Below the pieces are notes generated by a model. It saw only the letters and a program-made list of their open reading frames with translations. It did not search any database and was not told the DNA's origin. Shown here piece after piece: positions 5,760 through 9,457 of a stretch of DNA of 9,457 nucleotides. A program made the position numbers and the translations under genes. Origin of the DNA: HdN1 sp052035295 (lineage in GTDB: Bacteria > Pseudomonadota > Gammaproteobacteria > Pseudomonadales > Ketobacteraceae); NCBI GenBank assembly GCA_052035295.1, contig JBPOHS010000181.1:1-9457 (forward strand), in the 5' to 3' direction. Positions within the stretch are counted from its first letter, which is position 1. The number at the start of each line of letters is the position of its first letter.

Positions 5760-6104
5760 ATGGATCCTGTGCTTTTTTACAAGAATCTCGCCGACGATAC
5801 CCGCCTGCGGTGTCTGCTGCTGATTGCTCGCGAAGAAGAGCTTTGCGTGTGCGAGTTAATGGAAGCGCTGGATGAAATTCAACCCAAGATCTCCCGGCAT
5901 CTCGCACAACTACGCCGCAATAAATTACTGGTTGATCGACGCCAGGGACAATGGGTTTTTTATCGCATCAATCCAGCGCTTCCTGACTGGGCGAAAGCCG
6001 TGCTGGAGACCACCAGGGAATCCAACGCCTCCTTCCTTGCAAAGAATGTAAAACAGCTCTGCAAAATGGGCGACCGTCCCACCCGTGCGCAGGCCTGTTG
6101 CTAA
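5760..6104 (+). CDS. arsR: Arsenite-responsive repressor ArsR (SmtB/ArsR family)
   Basis: This encodes 114 residues with a winged helix-turn-helix fold. It represses the operon and leaves the DNA when As(III) or Sb(III) binds. The early segment FYKNLADDTRLRCLLLI (6-22), the metal box ELCVCEL (27-33), the recognition helix QPKISRHLAQLRRNKLL (41-57) and the wing DRRQGQWVFYRI (59-70) closely follow the enterobacterial plasmid-type ArsR. Cys29 and Cys31 correspond to the first two arsenite ligands. The usual third one in that protein is Met34 here, and the chain ends in Cys113-Cys114, which may supply another thiol. The start is ATG at 5760, eight bases after AAAGGA (5746-5751); a TTG at 5757 in the same frame is less likely. 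It is the first gene of the operon. Confidence 0.94.
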   Translation: MDPVLFYKNLADDTRLRCLLLIAREEELCVCELMEALDEIQPKISRHLAQLRRNKLLVDRRQGQWVFYRINPALPDWAKAVLETTRESNASFLAKNVKQLCKMGDRPTRAQACC

Positions 6105-6159
6105 GCCTGGTCGCCGACCCACTCAATAGTAAATGCACGAAAACAGGTGGAAAACGCTG

Positions 6160-7179
6160 ATGGGGATCTTTGAACGCTATCTCTCGCTATGGGTTGGACT
6201 GTGCATTACCGCAGGTGTTGTCCTGGGCAATCTGGTGCCACCGCTGTTTGCAATGATCGCCACGCTTGAATGGGCTCATGTGAACCTGGTCGTGGCCGTT
6301 CTCATCTGGATCATGATTTACCCCATGATGGTGCAAATAGATTTTTCGGCGATTCGTAACGTGGGCAGAAAGCCGCAGGGGCTTGTGCTTACGCTGGTCG
6401 TGAACTGGTTGATCAAACCCTTCACGATGGCAGCACTGGGGTGGCTGTTCTTCAAGGTGATCTTCGAACCGCTGGTAGAGCCCGCTCAGGCCACGGAGTA
6501 TATCGCGGGCATGATTTTGCTAGGCGTGGCACCGTGCACCGCCATGGTGTTTGTCTGGAGCCAATTAACCAAAGGTGATCCCAACTATACCCTGGTGCAG
6601 GTGTCTGTAAATGATCTGGTGATGATATTCGCGTTTGCGCCGATCGCCGCCTTTCTTCTTGGGGTGAGCGATATTGATATCCCATGGGAAACGTTGCTGA
6701 TTTCCGTTGTTCTGTATGTGGTTTTACCTCTGGTCGCCGGGGTTGTTACCCGCAAACAGCTCGAAGCCAAGGCGGATGGTTTGCAGCTGCAAAGTTTTCT
6801 GTCGGCTGCCAAACCCTGGTCGGTGATGGGGTTGCTGCTGACCGTGGTGTTGTTGTTTGGATTTCAGGCCGAAGTCATTATTTCTCAACCTTACACCATC
6901 GTATTGATTGCGATTCCGCTGCTGATACAGAGCTACGGGATTTTCGCCATTTCTTACGCAGGGGCTTATGCGCTCAAACTGCCTTACAACATCGCCGCGC
7001 CTGCCGGAATGATTGGCACCTCCAATTTCTTCGAGTTGGCGGTTGCTGTCGCGATTTCGCTGTTCGGTTTGCATTCCGGGGCTGCGTTGGCCACTGTTGT
7101 CGGTGTGCTCGTGGAAGTGCCGGTCATGCTGTCTTTGGTGGCATTCGCGAACAGAACACAGCACTGGTTTACTCGCTAA
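6160..7179 (+). CDS. acr3: Arsenite efflux transporter Acr3
   Basis: This encodes 339 residues with about ten membrane segments, the usual size and layout of the Acr3 (BART superfamily) arsenite permeases, which extrude As(OH)3 using the proton-motive force. The opening GIFERYLSLWVGLCI, the block GVAPCTAMVFVWSQLTKGDP (122-141) and VSVNDLVMIFAFAPI (148-162) are diagnostic. Cys126 in the APCTAM motif matches the cysteine needed for transport in studied Acr3 proteins. Glu292 (SNFFELA) and Glu319 (VEVPVML) are candidates for the essential C-terminal glutamate; I cannot tell which from this sequence alone. An in-frame ATG at 6133 would add nine residues but has no ribosome-binding site, whereas AGGTGG lies nine bases before 6160. 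It follows arsR by 55 bases and is probably cotranscribed with it. Confidence 0.94.
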   Translation: MGIFERYLSLWVGLCITAGVVLGNLVPPLFAMIATLEWAHVNLVVAVLIWIMIYPMMVQIDFSAIRNVGRKPQGLVLTLVVNWLIKPFTMAALGWLFFKVIFEPLVEPAQATEYIAGMILLGVAPCTAMVFVWSQLTKGDPNYTLVQVSVNDLVMIFAFAPIAAFLLGVSDIDIPWETLLISVVLYVVLPLVAGVVTRKQLEAKADGLQLQSFLSAAKPWSVMGLLLTVVLLFGFQAEVIISQPYTIVLIAIPLLIQSYGIFAISYAGAYALKLPYNIAAPAGMIGTSNFFELAVAVAISLFGLHSGAALATVVGVLVEVPVMLSLVAFANRTQHWFTR

Positions 7180-7247
7180 TTCACTGCCGGCTTGAAAGCA
7201 AACTATTTCATTTCTGAATTTACATTCACCCACAGGGAGTCACGCAC

Positions 7248-8258
7248 ATGAGCATCAAAGTAGGCGTCAACGGATTTGGCCGCATGGGGCGATTGAGCTT
7301 TCGCGCAGCATTTGATTGGCCCGACGTCGAGTTCGTTCGCATCAATGACCCGGCAGGTGACGCTGCTACGTTGGCCCACCTGCTGAATTTCGATTCCGTG
7401 CATGGGCGTTGGAAACATGAAGCCCATGCTGACGATCAGTGCCTGTTGGCGAATGGAAAACGCATCCTTTGCACGCAAAACAAGGCCATTGCGGAGACGG
7501 ATTGGTCTGACTGCGATGTCGTGATTGAAGCTTCCGGAAAAATGAAGAAGAAAGCGGTTTTGCAAGCCTATCTCGATCAGGGAGTGAAGCGGGTGGTCGT
7601 CACTGCCCCCGTGAAAGAAGCGGGTGTTCTCGATGTTGTCATGGGTGTCAATGATCATCTTTATGACAAATCACTGCATCGTATTGTCTCGGCAGCGTCT
7701 TGCACGACGAACTGTCTGGCGCCGGTAGTGAAAGTCATTCATGAACGTTTGGGCATTGTCCACGGGTCGATGACGACCATTCACGATATTACCAATACGC
7801 AGACCATCCTTGATGCGCCGCACAAGGATCTGCGTCGCGCGCGCGCCTGTGGCATGAGTTTGATTCCGACGACGACCGGATCGGCCACTGCGATTACCCA
7901 CATTTTCCCCGAACTCAAAGGCAAGCTGAATGGCCACGCCGTGCGCATCCCGCTGGCGAATGCTTCGCTCACGGATTGCGTATTTGAAGTAAAGCGTGCC
8001 ACCACGGTGGAAGAGGTCAACCAGATGCTCAAGCAGGCGGCTGACGGCGAATTGAAGGGCATTCTCGGTTATGAGGAGCGCCCGCTGGTTTCGATTGATT
8101 ACAAGACCGATCCCCGCTCCAGCATTATCGATGCACTCTCGACCATGGTCGTGAATGGCACGCAGGTAAAAATTTATGCCTGGTATGACAATGAATGGGG
8201 CTACGCGAACCGCACAGCAGAGCTGGTGCGACGCGTGGGTAGCATGGACAGGGCCTGA
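7248..8258 (+). CDS. ArsJ-associated glyceraldehyde-3-phosphate dehydrogenase
   Basis: This encodes 336 residues, a full-length type I GAPDH. The NAD-binding motif VGVNGFGRMGR (5-15) opens the Rossmann fold. The catalytic site is SAASCTTNC (148-156) with Cys152, and His179 in MTTIHDIT is the base. PTTTGSATA is present, and WYDNEWGYANR near the end is the conserved C-terminal block. In characterised ars operons this paralogue uses arsenate in place of phosphate and forms 1-arseno-3-phosphoglycerate, the substrate of ArsJ. That specific role is inferred here from arsJ following 15 bases downstream and from arsR/acr3 upstream; a general glycolytic role cannot be excluded by sequence alone. AGGGAG at 7234-7239 lies eight bases before the ATG. 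It is 68 bases after acr3 with no terminator between. Confidence 0.93.
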   Translation: MSIKVGVNGFGRMGRLSFRAAFDWPDVEFVRINDPAGDAATLAHLLNFDSVHGRWKHEAHADDQCLLANGKRILCTQNKAIAETDWSDCDVVIEASGKMKKKAVLQAYLDQGVKRVVVTAPVKEAGVLDVVMGVNDHLYDKSLHRIVSAASCTTNCLAPVVKVIHERLGIVHGSMTTIHDITNTQTILDAPHKDLRRARACGMSLIPTTTGSATAITHIFPELKGKLNGHAVRIPLANASLTDCVFEVKRATTVEEVNQMLKQAADGELKGILGYEERPLVSIDYKTDPRSSIIDALSTMVVNGTQVKIYAWYDNEWGYANRTAELVRRVGSMDRA

Positions 8259-8273
8259 GCGGGGTAGGTGACA

Positions 8274-9457
8274 ATGAGTGCGCTTGCAAAAATGTCGACG
8301 GATCTGCGCCAGTATTGGGTGGTCACAGGCAATTACTGGGCTTTCACCTTGACCGATGGCGCGCTGCGCATGTTGGTTGTGTTGCATTTTCACGACCTGG
8401 GTTTTAGTCCGTTGCAAATCGCGCTCTTGTTTCTGTTCTATGAGTTTTTTGGTGTAGTAACGAATCTTGTGGGTGGCTGGCTTGGCGCACGGCTCGGGTT
8501 GAACCGGACCATGAATATTGGCCTGGCCTTGCAAGTGCTCGCGTTATCGATGCTGGTGGTGCCGGCGGCGATGCTGACCGTTCCGTGGGTGATGGCCGCG
8601 CAGGCACTTTCCGGGATCGCCAAAGACCTCAATAAAATGAGTGCAAAGAGTTCCATCAAATTGCTGGTGCCCGGCGATGCTCAGGGGACGCTGTACAAGT
8701 GGGTGGCGATTCTTACCGGTTCAAAAAATGCACTCAAGGGAGCCGGTTTTTTTCTTGGCGGCGTGTTGCTGACCTCGCTGGGTTTCCAGGGCTCTGTCAT
8801 TGTGATGGCTGCCGCTCTTGGCGTGATCTGGCTGCTCAGTCTGTTTCTTCTCAAGCGTGACCTCGGTAAAGCGAAAAACAAACCAAAATTCACGCAGATT
8901 TTTTCCAAGAGCAGGGCGATCAATTACTTGTCGGCGGCGCGCCTGTTTCTGTTTGGCGCACGGGATGTCTGGTTCGTGGTGGCGTTGCCCGTTTATCTTT
9001 CCACCACGTTGGGGTGGGACCATTGGACTGTGGGCGGCTTTCTTGCCCTCTGGATTATTGGGTATGGCTTTGTGCAGGGTTTTGCGCCGGTCTTGACGGG
9101 CAAGGCCAAGGGCAAGGTGCCCGATGGTCGTAGCGCCTTTGCCTGGGCGTTGGCGCTCTCAGTTACGCCGTTATTGATCGCGATCGGGCTGCATGCTGAT
9201 CGGGGTGTATTGCCACTGATAGCCGATATTCCCGCAGAGCAATGGCTGGTGGGCGGGTTGCTGGTGTTTGGTGCGCTGTTTGCAATCAATTCATCGTTGC
9301 ACAGTTATTTGATCGTGAGCTATGCCAGCGAAGACAGCGTGTCGTTGGATGTCGGCTTCTACTATATGGCCAATGCCCTCGGGCGGCTGCTGGGGACGGT
9401 ACTGTCGGGGTGGGTTTTCCAGCGTTACGGGCTGGAGGCTTGCCTGGTGATCTCAAC
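8274..9457 (+). CDS. arsJ: Organoarsenical efflux permease ArsJ (3' partial)
   Basis: The frame opens at ATG 8274 and runs without a stop to the end of the window, giving 394 residues; perhaps a few tens are missing. It is a major-facilitator protein with many hydrophobic segments and polar loops. Early features are QYWVVTGNYWAFTLTDGALR (13-32) and GARLGLNRT (71-79). The segment SGIAKDLNKMSAKSSIKLL (113-131) is one I associate with ArsJ. In the known pathway ArsJ exports 1-arseno-3-phosphoglycerate made by the adjacent dehydrogenase, and the product breaks down outside to arsenate and 3-phosphoglycerate. A purine-rich GGGGTAGGTG (8261-8270) precedes the start. With 15 bases after the GAPDH stop codon, the two genes are tightly coupled. 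Confidence 0.93.
   Translation, partial: MSALAKMSTDLRQYWVVTGNYWAFTLTDGALRMLVVLHFHDLGFSPLQIALLFLFYEFFGVVTNLVGGWLGARLGLNRTMNIGLALQVLALSMLVVPAAMLTVPWVMAAQALSGIAKDLNKMSAKSSIKLLVPGDAQGTLYKWVAILTGSKNALKGAGFFLGGVLLTSLGFQGSVIVMAAALGVIWLLSLFLLKRDLGKAKNKPKFTQIFSKSRAINYLSAARLFLFGARDVWFVVALPVYLSTTLGWDHWTVGGFLALWIIGYGFVQGFAPVLTGKAKGKVPDGRSAFAWALALSVTPLLIAIGLHADRGVLPLIADIPAEQWLVGGLLVFGALFAINSSLHSYLIVSYASEDSVSLDVGFYYMANALGRLLGTVLSGWVFQRYGLEACLVIS

Noticed and set aside
5620..5907. A minus-strand open frame of 95 codons over the arsR start region
   Set aside because: It overlaps the well-supported arsR coding sequence on the other strand and has no protein-like pattern.
6109..6119. GGTCG/CGACC inverted repeat between arsR and acr3
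   Set aside because: The arms are separated by a single base, so a stable RNA hairpin cannot form as drawn, and there is no T tract; it is not a credible terminator.
7671..8534. A long minus-strand open frame (287 codons) across GAPDH and arsJ
   Set aside because: It is an antisense shadow of two strongly identified genes; its translation is rich in Arg, His and Gln and resembles no family.

Overview
The window looks like a chromosomal stretch from a proteobacterium, most likely a gammaproteobacterium. It has moderate GC content, Shine-Dalgarno sites before most genes, an outer-membrane phospholipase A (so a Gram-negative envelope), and an ArsR and an ArsJ that resemble enterobacterial and pseudomonad proteins. 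I cannot name the genus. No mobile element, CRISPR array, rRNA or tRNA is visible.

The left part (1-4152) carries envelope and stress genes. In order these are: the tail of an unrecognised charged protein (1-279, +); a small GlsB/YeaQ-type membrane protein (296-541, -); a 382-base gap; a lysophospholipid acyltransferase-like protein (924-1865, +); two hairpins; a probable two-gene unit on the minus strand made of a four-segment membrane protein (2521-3396) followed by an exported DUF4142 protein (1969-2487); and, divergent from that unit, a PA2169-type ferritin-like protein (3706-4152, +). The 309-base divergent region holds a sigma-54-like -24/-12 element facing each way. This suggests that the two ferritin-like/stress units are switched on together by an enhancer-dependent activator. 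I consider it the most interesting signal in the window.

The middle (4226-5449, -) is pldA, outer-membrane phospholipase A, with an intact His/Ser/Asn catalytic triad. Ahead of the barrel it has an unusual N-terminal extension containing two copies of a Cys-x20-Cys unit. A GC-rich hairpin lies between it and the convergent ferritin-like gene.

The right part (about 5565-9457, +) is an arsenic-resistance operon: arsR, acr3, an ArsJ-associated glyceraldehyde-3-phosphate dehydrogenase, and arsJ, which runs off the window. ArsR senses arsenite, and Acr3 pumps arsenite out. The dehydrogenase attaches arsenate to a glycolytic triose, and ArsJ exports the unstable 1-arseno-3-phosphoglycerate. The operon therefore handles both oxidation states, and no arsenate reductase (arsC) is present in the visible part. 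An AT-rich palindrome overlapping a perfect TATAAT lies about 180 bases upstream of arsR and is a candidate autoregulated promoter.
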